Assembly (NCBI GenBank): GCA_019745575.1
Contig: JAIETA010000195.1
Location: forward strand, 1-44,064
Direction: 5' to 3'
Source: Reyranella sp.
Lineage (GTDB): Bacteria; Pseudomonadota; Alphaproteobacteria; Reyranellales; Reyranellaceae
Length of the DNA: 44,064 nucleotides
Part shown: positions 29,017 through 38,129 of the stretch, piece after piece
How the letters are laid out: every line of letters starts with the position of its first letter
How positions within the stretch are numbered: position 1 is the first letter of the stretch
Translations under genes and position numbers: made by a program
Notes under the pieces: generated by a model
The model's database searches: none
What the model was told of the DNA's origin: nothing
Seen by the model: only the letters and a program-made list of their open reading frames with translations

Positions 29017-30225
29017 TTGTATCTGCGTGTCGTGCTGGCCTTTGCAGCGCTGTCGGTCGGCTGTCTCGGCCTCGGCGCCTGCTCGATTCCGGAGCGCGGT
29101 GCGGCGGTGCCGGCGACTGAAACCGCGCGCGCCCTGCCGCTCGGCATTCCCAACGCGCGGTTTTTCGCCGACGGGGACTCGAAGGCTATCATCGACGAAG
29201 GTGCCCGCGCCTTCGAGCGCGAGCAGGCGGCGCTGCGCGCCGAGGGCAAATCGACCACGCGTCTGCCGCCTGTCTACTATCTTGCGGTCTCCGGCGGCGG
29301 CGACAACGGCGCCTTCGGTGCTGGACTGATGAACGGCTGGACGACGCTCGGCACGCGACCGGAGTTCAAGATGGTGACCGGCGTCAGCACGGGCGCCCTG
29401 ATCGCGCCCTTCGCGTTCCTCGGACCGGACTACGACAACGCCTTGCGCGACGTCTATACGACCATGACCGCCGACAAGGTCTTCCGCGTGCGCGGCCTGC
29501 CCGCGGCCCTGTTCGACGACGCCATGGCCGACACCGGGCCGCTGGCCGAGGTGATCGCCGGCTACGCCGACCAGAAGATGCTCGATGCAATTGCCCGCGA
29601 ATACCGGAAGGGCCGCCTGCTGCTGATCGGCACCACCCACCTCGACGCACAACGGCCGGTCATCTGGAACATCGGCGCCATCGCCGCCAGTGGCCATCCC
29701 GGCGGCCTCGATCTCTTCCGCAAGATCCTGCGCGCCTCGGCGGCGATCCCCGGCCTCTTCCAGCCGGTCCTGTTCGACGTCGAGATCGATGGCAGGAAAT
29801 ACCAGGAGATGCACGTCGACGGCGGCGCCATCGCCCAGCTCTTCCTCTACCCGCCATCGATCAACATCGCCAACAGCGGCGTCCGCCGCGCCCGGCACGC
29901 CTACATCATCCGCAACGCGCGGCTCGACCCGGACTATGCGGCGAGCGAGCGACGGACCATCTCGATCGCCGGCCGCGCCATCAACACCATGCTGGCGGCC
30001 AGCGGCCAGAACGACGTGCTGCGCACCTACTTTGTCACCCAGCGTGATGGCGTCGACTACAACCTGGCCTATATCGGCGCGGATTTCCAAGCGCCCAAGC
30101 CCGGTGAATTCGACCAGGCCTACATGCGGGCGCTCTACGCCTACGGCTTCCAGGAAGGCAGGGACGGCCGTGCCTGGCACAAGTTGCCGCCGGGACTTGA
30201 ACGCGCTGCCGCCGCGACGCGATAG
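29017..30225 (+). CDS. patatin-like phospholipase lipoprotein
   Basis: TTG start at 29017 after AGGAGG; lipobox GLGAC; SGGGDNGAFGAGLMNGW, GVSTGALIAPFAF (GxSxG) and VDGG. Confidence 0.88.
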   Translation: MYLRVVLAFAALSVGCLGLGACSIPERGAAVPATETARALPLGIPNARFFADGDSKAIIDEGARAFEREQAALRAEGKSTTRLPPVYYLAVSGGGDNGAFGAGLMNGWTTLGTRPEFKMVTGVSTGALIAPFAFLGPDYDNALRDVYTTMTADKVFRVRGLPAALFDDAMADTGPLAEVIAGYADQKMLDAIAREYRKGRLLLIGTTHLDAQRPVIWNIGAIAASGHPGGLDLFRKILRASAAIPGLFQPVLFDVEIDGRKYQEMHVDGGAIAQLFLYPPSINIANSGVRRARHAYIIRNARLDPDYAASERRTISIAGRAINTMLAASGQNDVLRTYFVTQRDGVDYNLAYIGADFQAPKPGEFDQAYMRALYAYGFQEGRDGRAWHKLPPGLERAAAATR

Positions 30226-30375
30226 CAAGGCCGCGGCCCCTTGGCACTCGCCGGACCTCAGGGAGGTGGCCGATATATGTGCTTGCCGGACGGTCAGCGA
30301 GCCGGAGACAGGATCGAGCGGGGTGAGCTATTCTCGAGGGCGGACAGCTGCTGATCGGACTCGGACAATGACGCA

Positions 30376-31092
30376 ATGAACCTCGACCACCTTCTGGACC
30401 GGAACGTCGAGTGGGCGCAAAGCAAGACGCGCGACGATCCCACGTTCTTCGTCCGCATGGCCGAACAGCAATCGCCCAAGTATCTGTGGATCGGCTGTTC
30501 CGACAGTCGCGTCACGGCGAACGACGTGCTCGGCCTCGACCCCGGCGAGATCTTCGTCCACCGCAACGTCGCCAACGTGGCCCACACCAGCGACATGAAT
30601 CTCCTCGCCGTGCTGGAGTACGCCATCGACGTCCTGCGCGTGCAGCACGTCATCGTCTGCGGCCACTATGGCTGCGGCGGCATCGAGCGCGCGCTCGGCG
30701 ACGACCGCTCGGCGCTCGTCGACTACTGGCTGCAGCCGATCTTCATGCTCTACCGCCGGCACCGCGCCATGTTCGACGCCCTGCCCGACCGGCGCGCACA
30801 GGTCGACCGGATGTGCGAACTCAACATCGAGATGCAGGTCCGGCGCGTCGCCGCCATGCCCGTCGTCGAGAACGCCTGGTCGAACGGCGTGCCGCTGCAT
30901 CTGCATGGCTGGATCTACGGCATGCACGACGGCCTGCTGCGCGACCTCGGGCCGACGCTGTCATCGCTGGCCGAACGCGACGCGCTGGTCGGCATCGACC
31001 AGCGCGTTCTGGAACCGGTGGAACCGAAAAGCACCCTGCGCCGCCACGCGATCGAGGCGTTCTCCGCGCTCGATCCCGACAACAAGGCCTGA
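30376..31092 (+). CDS. can: beta-class carbonic anhydrase
   Basis: LWIGCSDSRVTANDVLGLDPGEIFVHRNVAN..VCGHYGCGGIERAL..HGWIYGMHDGLLRDL. Confidence 0.95.
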   Translation: MNLDHLLDRNVEWAQSKTRDDPTFFVRMAEQQSPKYLWIGCSDSRVTANDVLGLDPGEIFVHRNVANVAHTSDMNLLAVLEYAIDVLRVQHVIVCGHYGCGGIERALGDDRSALVDYWLQPIFMLYRRHRAMFDALPDRRAQVDRMCELNIEMQVRRVAAMPVVENAWSNGVPLHLHGWIYGMHDGLLRDLGPTLSSLAERDALVGIDQRVLEPVEPKSTLRRHAIEAFSALDPDNKA

Positions 31093-31112
31093 CGTCGCCG
31101 TCGAGGCGCAGG

Positions 31113-31159
31113 AATGGCGTCCCCGAGAGGATTCGAACCTCCGACCTCCGGTTTAGGAA
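31113..31159. repeat. att site (left), 47-bp direct repeat: residual 3' fragment of tRNA-Arg(CCU)
   Basis: aatggcgtccccgagaggattcgaacctccgacctccggtttaggaa is identical to 43988-44034; downstream sequence is not a tRNA. Confidence 0.95.
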
Positions 31160-31339
31160 GCCTGCCACGATCTATTTCATGCTGCCGCACCGCACAGCGC
31201 GAGGCGCGCTAAATCGCCGCGCCACAAGGCTTCTACGCATCATCATGCTGCACGAGACAGCATCACGCATCGCTCTGGAATATGGCTTTCGAGTGCCAGG
31301 CAAGTGCCCGCAAAGTTTTCGCGTTAACTTGGACGCGAG

Positions 31340-32692
31340 GTGCACATGCAAACAGAGATCACGACTTCCGTCGTCAAAAGCCTTCGACCCGATGGGCAGC
31401 GCTACACCGTCTGGTGCACAGAAGAGAATCCAGCGGGCTTTGGTATTCGCGTTCGTAAGAGCGGTACGAAGACCTATGTCCTGCTTGCACGCACGTTGAG
31501 CGGCGGTCAGTCGCTTGTGACGTTGGGCAGGACAGGAGCGCTATCACTGCCCGACGCTCGGAAGGCCGCCTGGGCAGCCCTGTCAAAAATCCAGAAGGGT
31601 GAGAGCCCCAATGCCGAGAAGAAAGCGCTGTCCAGCCAGACCTTCGGTACGCTGGCAACGCTCTATATGGAGGAACTCAGGACCAAGAGGCAGGGGCATC
31701 AGGTCGAAGGGTATCTGCGCCGCGAATGGCTCGGAGAGGTGCCTAGTCGGAGGCGCATCACGAAGGACGGTCGAACCTTCTGGCAGACGACCTGGACACC
31801 CGGCAAGGACAGGGGTCTGCGGGACAAGCCCGCTCCACTGATCACACGCGAAGATATACTCGCCCGCCTAAACATAGTCCGCGCTACTCGCGGCAAATTT
31901 GCCGCTCGCCATGCTTTGAATTCCGTCCGTCAGGCCCTCAACTGGGCGGCCGAGTTCAACATCTGCGGGGTTAAGACCTCGCCTGCCGCATTCCTCCGAG
32001 ACAAGAGCGTCGGCCTTGCAGGCAAGGACATGCGTAGGCAGCGCGTTCTGAGTGATGACGAGATTAGAGCCGTTTGGCGCGCCGCTAGTGACGCAGGCGT
32101 ATTCGGAGTCCTTGTTAAAGTCCTTTTGCTTTCAGGCCAGCGCCGCGATGACTGGCGGGAGGCTCGCTATTCCGAGCTAGGGCAGGACGGCGACCAGGAG
32201 CTACTGATCGTGCCATCGGCACGCTACAAGACCAACGAGACCCACGAGGTTCCGATTACGCCGCTCATGTCTAAGCTTCTCGGGACGCTCCCTCGCTTCG
32301 TCGGCTCAGACTACATCTTCACACTCGCCGGTCGCCGACCGATCACCACCTCTCGGCACAAAGAGCAACTAGACGAGGCTAGCGGCGTCTCGAGTTACAC
32401 CCTGCACGACCTCCGCCGCACAGCCCGGACGAGGATGGCAGAAATCGGTGTTGATGACGCGGCGGCAGAGCGAGTGCTGGGACACGCACTTTCCGGCGTG
32501 CACAAGACCTATAATGTCTCCAAGCATCGGAAGCAGAAGCGGGCAGCGATCGAGACTTGGGAGGCCGAATTGATGCGCCTTCTACAGCCGCCCGCGACCA
32601 GTGACAACGTCATCTCGCTGCAGCGCTTCGCAGGACCGGCCAAGACCTCGGCGCAGTCGGCCGCTGCGGACCGCTACCGGATGCCCGGCTAG
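31340..32692 (+). CDS. int: tyrosine-type site-specific integrase (GTG 31340 or ATG 31346 start)
   Basis: N-terminal arm-binding domain (GFGIRVRKSGTKTYVL), LLSGQRRDDWREARYSEL, YTLHDLRRTARTRMAEIGV, VLGHALSGVHKTYN. Confidence 0.95.
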   Translation: MHMQTEITTSVVKSLRPDGQRYTVWCTEENPAGFGIRVRKSGTKTYVLLARTLSGGQSLVTLGRTGALSLPDARKAAWAALSKIQKGESPNAEKKALSSQTFGTLATLYMEELRTKRQGHQVEGYLRREWLGEVPSRRRITKDGRTFWQTTWTPGKDRGLRDKPAPLITREDILARLNIVRATRGKFAARHALNSVRQALNWAAEFNICGVKTSPAAFLRDKSVGLAGKDMRRQRVLSDDEIRAVWRAASDAGVFGVLVKVLLLSGQRRDDWREARYSELGQDGDQELLIVPSARYKTNETHEVPITPLMSKLLGTLPRFVGSDYIFTLAGRRPITTSRHKEQLDEASGVSSYTLHDLRRTARTRMAEIGVDDAAAERVLGHALSGVHKTYNVSKHRKQKRAAIETWEAELMRLLQPPATSDNVISLQRFAGPAKTSAQSAAADRYRMPG

Positions 32693-32802
32693 CGCCGGGT
32701 AGCAGGGGTCGGGGCCACCGCGGCCGACCAGCGGGCGTAAGCCAGATCGCGCCGCGCTAACCGGGCCCACAGGGAGCGCTTATCCGATGGGGCGACCAGT
32801 CC

Positions 32803-33444
32803 CTATTTGCCGACTAAAGACGCTTGAGAGTGATTGGCGTAGGTCGGCCAGGTCGGCTCGTACTCTTCGGCCTGATTGCCCCAACAAGACCAGCCTGGGC
32901 GATTGCCGCGCGCAAACATTTCAAGGTACGGACCGTTAGAGCAATCCTCGATAATTTTGTATTGCTCGTCCGGTTTGCGAGAGTGCTCACGCTTCCTCGT
33001 CGCCATGAAGTTCACTTGCCGGCGGCCTGGGGCGTTCGTCCGAACGTTCTTGCCTCTCACGCCGAAGAGAAGAATTTCCGTGACATTCCGGAAGTAGAAG
33101 CCAACGCCGCGTCCGTCAGGCCCGCCGTCCTTCCTAATTTTGTGCCAGATGATGTTTGACTTGTAGCTGAACCCCCACGCGCTCAGCACCTTCAGGCCTT
33201 CGGGCAGTAGAGCGTTCGGCACCCAGAGATACAAGTGAGCGGTGTCAGCAAGGCTCTTCTCGACGGGGAGCGCACAAATCTCATCGAGAGTCATTGTTGA
33301 GTAGCGCTTTAGACGCTTGTGCTCAGGCGCCATCTTCCCCGTGCGATTTAAGAACTGCCACGGCGGGTCAGCCAGCACGGTGCCAAACTTCTTCTTCTTC
33401 GCGAAGCTGAGAAAGTCCTCGGAGGGGGTCATCGGAACCTTCAA
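32803..33444 (-). CDS. MT-A70 family DNA adenine methyltransferase
   Basis: KFGTVLADPPWQFLNRTGKM..HLYLWVPNALLPEGLKVLSAWGFSYKSNIIWHKIRKDG..YFRNVTEILLFGVRG. Confidence 0.93.
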   Translation of the reverse strand: MKVPMTPSEDFLSFAKKKKFGTVLADPPWQFLNRTGKMAPEHKRLKRYSTMTLDEICALPVEKSLADTAHLYLWVPNALLPEGLKVLSAWGFSYKSNIIWHKIRKDGGPDGRGVGFYFRNVTEILLFGVRGKNVRTNAPGRRQVNFMATRKREHSRKPDEQYKIIEDCSNGPYLEMFARGNRPGWSCWGNQAEEYEPTWPTYANHSQASLVGK

Positions 33445-33450
33445 TCCACG

Positions 33451-34110
33451 CTATAGGTCCAACTCGTCGGCGGGCTTCTTCTTGGCCTTCTTAACCTGAG
33501 CCTTCGCCTCTTCAACAGTCATCGTCTCGTCGTACAGCTTCTCACTAATGCCAAAGGCGAGGATGGGACATCCGCCGCCTCCACCGCCTTCGATACGCGG
33601 GAACAACTTGTCCATGTGCGTCGTGGACTGGCCGTAGCTTGAATAGATCCCGAGCTTCTTAAACGTGTTCTCTAGGTGCGAGCTGCGGGTCACAATGATT
33701 CCGACTTCGATGACGCGCAACTCAAAAAGCAGGCGAAAGTTATTTAGGTCGCGGTCGTAGAATGGGTCCTTGTTGTTCCACTCGAGCTCAAGGCCGACAC
33801 CGTTTTTGAAGTTGTCTACCTTGTGCGTTGGGCTCTCCCGAATCGACTCATCTACCTTAATGGAGGTGTGAAACTGGGTTTCCTTCCATCCGCGATTGGC
33901 TAGGTAGCCATCGAACTTCTTCGAGATGGTCGAGCGATTGCCGCCACCAGCAACAATTTCTTGGGTACTGAAACGGAACGCCTTTAGGCATCCCATAACG
34001 TCGTCCCATTCCTTTGGCTTTGCGGTCTTGAGGACGCCGGCAGCGTTGCGCCATTCCCGCACCTCCCAAGTATCTTGGATATCCTTTGGGATGAGGTAGA
34101 GGGTCGCCAT
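33451..34110 (-). CDS. BglII/BstYI-family type II restriction endonuclease
   Basis: VGLELEWNNKDPFYDRDLNNFRLLFELRVIEVGIIVTRSSHLE; immediately upstream of the methyltransferase; MATLYLIPKDIQ start at 34110. Confidence 0.85.
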   Translation of the reverse strand: MATLYLIPKDIQDTWEVREWRNAAGVLKTAKPKEWDDVMGCLKAFRFSTQEIVAGGGNRSTISKKFDGYLANRGWKETQFHTSIKVDESIRESPTHKVDNFKNGVGLELEWNNKDPFYDRDLNNFRLLFELRVIEVGIIVTRSSHLENTFKKLGIYSSYGQSTTHMDKLFPRIEGGGGGGCPILAFGISEKLYDETMTVEEAKAQVKKAKKKPADELDL

Positions 34111-34433
34111 CTTCTTCTCTCGCAAGCTTGGCCCGAGGGGGTCGGCCAAGGATAACGAGATTCCGCCATACGAGTCAGAGCCGGGCGCTGAATCCTGGGG
34201 GCAGATCACCGCCTGCGCGTCCGTGCGCACATGCAATCGTGCATCGTTGGCAAAACTTGCTCGGTCGGCTCCCTTGGAGCGCTCTCCCACAGCGGTACGG
34301 CCTTCACATGAACCGAGATGGCGAACGGTCTGACGAAGCAATCTGGAGAGATTCCCACGGTTTCCACACCCATGTGAACAGATTGGGAACATTCTCCTAG
34401 ACTCCCGCCGCCCGCAATCCGTATTTTCCCTGC

Positions 34434-35372
34434 ATGGTAAGTGACGAAACCCCGCCAGAGCTGTTCCGCGTGCTTGCACTCGATGGAGGCGGCGCAAAGG
34501 GCTTTTACACACTAGGCGTGCTGCATGAGATCGAGGCGATGGCCGGTCCGCTCCATGAGCGGTTCAACCTCGTCTATGGCACCAGCACCGGCGCCATCAT
34601 CGCGGCCCTGATCTGCCTGGGCTACTCGGTCGCGGACATCCGAAAGCTCTATCAAGAGCACGTCGTAAAGGTCATGGCGCGGCTCCTCCCGAGCTCCAAG
34701 AGCGCCGCCCTGGCGGACCTAGCTCGGGACGTGTTCAAAGATGCCGCTTTCACGGATGTGAAAACGGGCATCGGGATCGTCTGCACGAAATGGGGCCAAG
34801 AGCGCCCCATGATCTTCAAGGCGAGCAAGACGCAAGCGTTCGGAAGCAAGTCCTCATTCGTGCCCGGCTTCGGGGTGCCGATTGGCGAGGCGGTGCAGGC
34901 GTCCTGCTCGGCATATCCCTTCTTCAAAAAGAAGACGGTCGTCACGAGCCTAGGCGAGTCCATCGAACTCGGGGATGGCGGCTTCTGTGCCAATAACCCG
35001 GCGCTCTACGCGCTCGCGGACGCGACGGTTTCGATGAAGTTGGCGCACGAGAATGTCCGCCTCGTAAGCATCGGCGTGGGCGAGTACCCCTCGCCCAAGG
35101 CCGGGTTGTTCAGTCTCCGCCGCTGGTTCAACTACATGTTCACCGTGCGTCTTCTCCAGAAGACGCTCGAAATCAACACACAGTCGATGGACCAGCTCCG
35201 CATCGTCCTCTTCAAGGACATCAAGACCGTCCGCATCAGTCAGGCGTACACGCAGCCAGAAATGGCGACGGACATGTTCGAGCACAACACCAAAAAGCTC
35301 GATGAACTGTGGCAGCGCGGCCGGCGCTCCTTCGAGGGCCACGAACCGGCGCTCAAAGAATACCTGCTGTAG
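34434..35372 (+). CDS. capV: CBASS patatin-like phospholipase effector (CapV-like)
   Basis: VLALDGGGAKGFYTLGVLHEIEA (DGGGxxG), YGTSTGAIIA (GxSxG), LGDGGFCANNPAL (DGG); cytosolic, next to a CD-NTase. Confidence 0.92.
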   Translation: MVSDETPPELFRVLALDGGGAKGFYTLGVLHEIEAMAGPLHERFNLVYGTSTGAIIAALICLGYSVADIRKLYQEHVVKVMARLLPSSKSAALADLARDVFKDAAFTDVKTGIGIVCTKWGQERPMIFKASKTQAFGSKSSFVPGFGVPIGEAVQASCSAYPFFKKKTVVTSLGESIELGDGGFCANNPALYALADATVSMKLAHENVRLVSIGVGEYPSPKAGLFSLRRWFNYMFTVRLLQKTLEINTQSMDQLRIVLFKDIKTVRISQAYTQPEMATDMFEHNTKKLDELWQRGRRSFEGHEPALKEYLL

Positions 35373-35381
35373 GAGTACGCC

Positions 35382-36278
35382 GTGCCGATCCCCGAATCAC
35401 AACTCGACACCTGGGCGAAGCAGGGCTCTATTTCGCAATCCGCCGATACCTACGCCACGATCAAGAACGCACTCGAAGCGGCGGGTTCTCCGTACGCCTC
35501 GAAGTCCTACGACGTTTTCCTGCAGGGGTCGTACGGCAACGATACAAACGTATTCAAAGACAGCGACGTAGACGTTGTCATCCAGCTCACGTCCACCTAC
35601 TACTACGATACGAGCCGTCTCGCTGAGGACGAAAAGACTGCTTTCCAAAAGCACTTTGTTCCCGCCAGCTACACGCTCGGTGAGTTCAAAACGGACGTTG
35701 CGAAGCACCTTGAAGCCAAGTTCCCGATGCAAGTGCATCCGAGGAAGAAGGCGATCGACGTAGAAGCCAAAGGCAACAGGCGCAGCTCCGATGTGCTCGT
35801 GGCTACCGACTTCAGGCGCTACTATAAATTCAACACGCCGAACGAATACCAGCGTGCGGATGGCCTGTGCTTCTTACTACCCGACGGCACGCGCATCGAG
35901 AATTTCCCGAGGGTCCACTCCGCGCGGTGCACGGACAAGCACAAGGATACAGCGCAGTGGTTCAAACCTACGGTGCGCATCTTTAAGAATATGCGGAATC
36001 GCATGATCGAGGACAAAGTGCTCGCAGAAGGTGTGGCGCCGTCCTACTACCTGGAGGGAATGCTCTACAACGTGCCGAAGGAGAACTTTGGCAAGTCATA
36101 CCAAGAGAGCTTCATCAAATGCTTCAATTGGATCGCAAACGCCGACAAGACGAAGCTCGTGTGCGCACACGGTCTGGAATGGCTGGTGCGAGACAATAGC
36201 CCGACTTCCTGGGCAACCGCAGACTTCGACACGTACATGAAGAGCGCAGCAAAGTATTGGACGGACTGGTGCGGATAG
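35382..36278 (+). CDS. cdnE: CBASS CD-NTase (cyclic oligonucleotide synthase, CdnE-like)
   Basis: DVFLQGSYGNDTNVFKDSDVDVVIQL (GS..DxD) and SSDVLVATDFRRYYKF third acidic residue; GTG start 9 bp after capV. Confidence 0.92.
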   Translation: MPIPESQLDTWAKQGSISQSADTYATIKNALEAAGSPYASKSYDVFLQGSYGNDTNVFKDSDVDVVIQLTSTYYYDTSRLAEDEKTAFQKHFVPASYTLGEFKTDVAKHLEAKFPMQVHPRKKAIDVEAKGNRRSSDVLVATDFRRYYKFNTPNEYQRADGLCFLLPDGTRIENFPRVHSARCTDKHKDTAQWFKPTVRIFKNMRNRMIEDKVLAEGVAPSYYLEGMLYNVPKENFGKSYQESFIKCFNWIANADKTKLVCAHGLEWLVRDNSPTSWATADFDTYMKSAAKYWTDWCG

Positions 36279-36463
36279 GCAACCAGCTGGCGATAAGTGC
36301 CCTAAACAATCGAACTCCGGTTTTCCAAACCTGGGGCTCTGTCGCCCAATTCCTTTCCTGCGGGAATCAAATTGCGGAGCGTCGCTTGCAGCCTTTGAGT
36401 GGCCTTTGCATTCCTGAAATTTGCCCCTTTACCCGCTCGGAGCTGGAAGGCAAACAGACTTCC

Positions 36464-36793
36464 ATGATTGTAACTCTGCCGACAGGCACCCAGGACATAC
36501 CGGATGACGGTAAGTATCATTTGGAGGTGTGCGATGATGGCAAAGCCTTCTCGTTTCGCATCGTACCGGGGCGACCAGATGACAAACCGGATGACCCAAA
36601 ATTTATCGCGGGTCTCCTGGCCCAAAGCACAGGCAACATGCTGCTGATCACAAATCTATTGGCATCTGAGATACAGAACGTCGTCGATCATCCGCGGGAC
36701 TTCGGCGTCAACCTACGATGCCGGGTTTGGAGCGCCAAGATGGTGAGCGAAGGCCTGCGCCTTGCGATGCTCACCAAAGATGAGGAAGCGTAG
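36464..36793 (+). CDS. hypothetical protein (109 aa) downstream of CBASS
   Basis: ORF with internal start MIVTLPTGTQDIPDDGKYHLEVCDDGKAFSFRIVPGRPD...; no family recognised. Confidence 0.6.
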   Translation: MIVTLPTGTQDIPDDGKYHLEVCDDGKAFSFRIVPGRPDDKPDDPKFIAGLLAQSTGNMLLITNLLASEIQNVVDHPRDFGVNLRCRVWSAKMVSEGLRLAMLTKDEEA

Positions 36794-36839
36794 CCGCTCG
36801 CACGACCAAGAGACCGCATCTGTCGCTGAGAGGGAATCC

Positions 36840-37484
36840 ATGGGAGCGGACTCACATAGATGCACTGATCTACACAAGCTCTTACAGCACAAGCCGCGCT
36901 ACCGATTCCCACCTCCATTTGTACAGCTTCCATTGAACGGCTTGTACTTCATCTTCGACAATGGTCAGTCTGTTCACGAGGGTTTTGACCGGATCGCACG
37001 TATTGGAAGCCACACTGGGCGTAACAATTTGGTACCCCGACTATGGCAGCACATCACGCCCCATGGCCGGAGCAGCTTTCGGTGGGATATAGGAGCGGCA
37101 GTAATCCGAGCCAGAACAAAAGGCTTTGAACTTCCCTCGATGGATGTATGGAACGAGTGCGATTCAATATCGCGGAAGACGGCAATCGAAGACGAGCGAG
37201 TAGGCACTCTAGATAGATTTGAGACGCAATTGTCTGCATATATTGCCAATAGGTTCGTCTTCAGCGTCATTGGGACCCGCGATCAGAGCGAGGCGCTCGA
37301 ACTGGAGAAAGCCTGTATCGCCACGGTCGCGCAGTGCCCCCTGTGTAAGGAGATCACGACTACCGAACTTCAGCCTAAGAAGGGGTTTCTCTGGAACGCG
37401 ATGCATACTGGCCCTCGAAGCCCACGTCTTAACGATCAACAATTGAGTCTTCTGAGAGCGCGGGCTGGTATCGGCGCACGCTAG
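36840..37484 (+). CDS. divergent GIY-YIG-like nuclease-fold protein
   Basis: LPLNGLYFIFDNGQSVHEGFDRIARIGSHTGRNNLVPRLWQHI follows the GIY-(x)n-(Y/R)IG pattern; longer starts at 36762 or 36780 possible. Confidence 0.65.
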   Translation: MGADSHRCTDLHKLLQHKPRYRFPPPFVQLPLNGLYFIFDNGQSVHEGFDRIARIGSHTGRNNLVPRLWQHITPHGRSSFRWDIGAAVIRARTKGFELPSMDVWNECDSISRKTAIEDERVGTLDRFETQLSAYIANRFVFSVIGTRDQSEALELEKACIATVAQCPLCKEITTTELQPKKGFLWNAMHTGPRSPRLNDQQLSLLRARAGIGAR

Positions 37485-37683
37485 TGCGTAAATGGGCTTT
37501 CCGGGGGCATCCATGACAAGACGCGCTTACAGTGGGTGCTCCCGTCGAGAGTTGCGGAGCCTGCTCGCACACGGCTAGTCCGCGATACCCTAGTCGCCTA
37601 GAATTTTCGTGCGTGCGTATCGGATGGTTTTTGATCCCTGTACCGTTCGCTCGACCGTCTGCCTCGGAGGACTGCAATGCCGT

Positions 37684-37926
37684 CTAACTGGTGGTGCGCG
37701 GACGGCCTGCTGACGGTTGCGGGCGACGCAGAAGGTCTGCAGCTTCTACTCTCAGCACACGCGCTAGACGGTCCACGACGTCTATACCGGCCGCATATTT
37801 GGACCTCTCAAGGGCGCTCACGTAGGTACGGTCGATCTCCGCTCGGTGGGCAAGCTCCTCCTGTGACAGTCCCGCAGACCGCCTACATCGTCTCAAGTTG
37901 AGTGCCAGCACCTCTCGAATCTCCAT
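37684..37926 (-). CDS. XRE-family HTH transcriptional regulator (80 aa)
   Basis: NLRRCRRSAGLSQEELAHRAEIDRTYVSALERSKYAAGIDVVDRLARVLRVEAADLL. Confidence 0.92.
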   Translation of the reverse strand: MEIREVLALNLRRCRRSAGLSQEELAHRAEIDRTYVSALERSKYAAGIDVVDRLARVLRVEAADLLRRPQPSAGRPRTTS

Positions 37927-38129
37927 GCCTAGAAGAGCACGGCCTTGTCGAGTATTCTGCCACGGAGTATTCTCTACAATCAGTGGCTAGAAGATTCTGT
38001 CTCGCCGATTGCCTTTGGGAGTTTCGAGATAAGTGACCACCGGCCGAAAGCGATATTCGCTGCCGTCGCCTTGTAAGCTGCCACGAAAATTCGGCAACTA
38101 GGCCGGAGCGGATATTCGCGATTCACTCG

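Noticed and set aside
25706-29329. 1207-aa plus-strand and 817-aa minus-strand ORFs overlapping the RND permease
   Set aside because: Shadow ORFs from high GC3; low-complexity R/G/A- or D/H/V-rich translation, no domain, full overlap with a clear RND gene.
30411-31499. 362-aa ORF spanning carbonic anhydrase, att site and integrase start
   Set aside because: Out-of-frame read-through; the RPREDSNLRPPV-type peptide is the well-known false translation of a tRNA 3' end.
37677-37901. 74-aa plus ORF antisense to the XRE regulator
   Set aside because: Opposite strand of a clear HTH gene.
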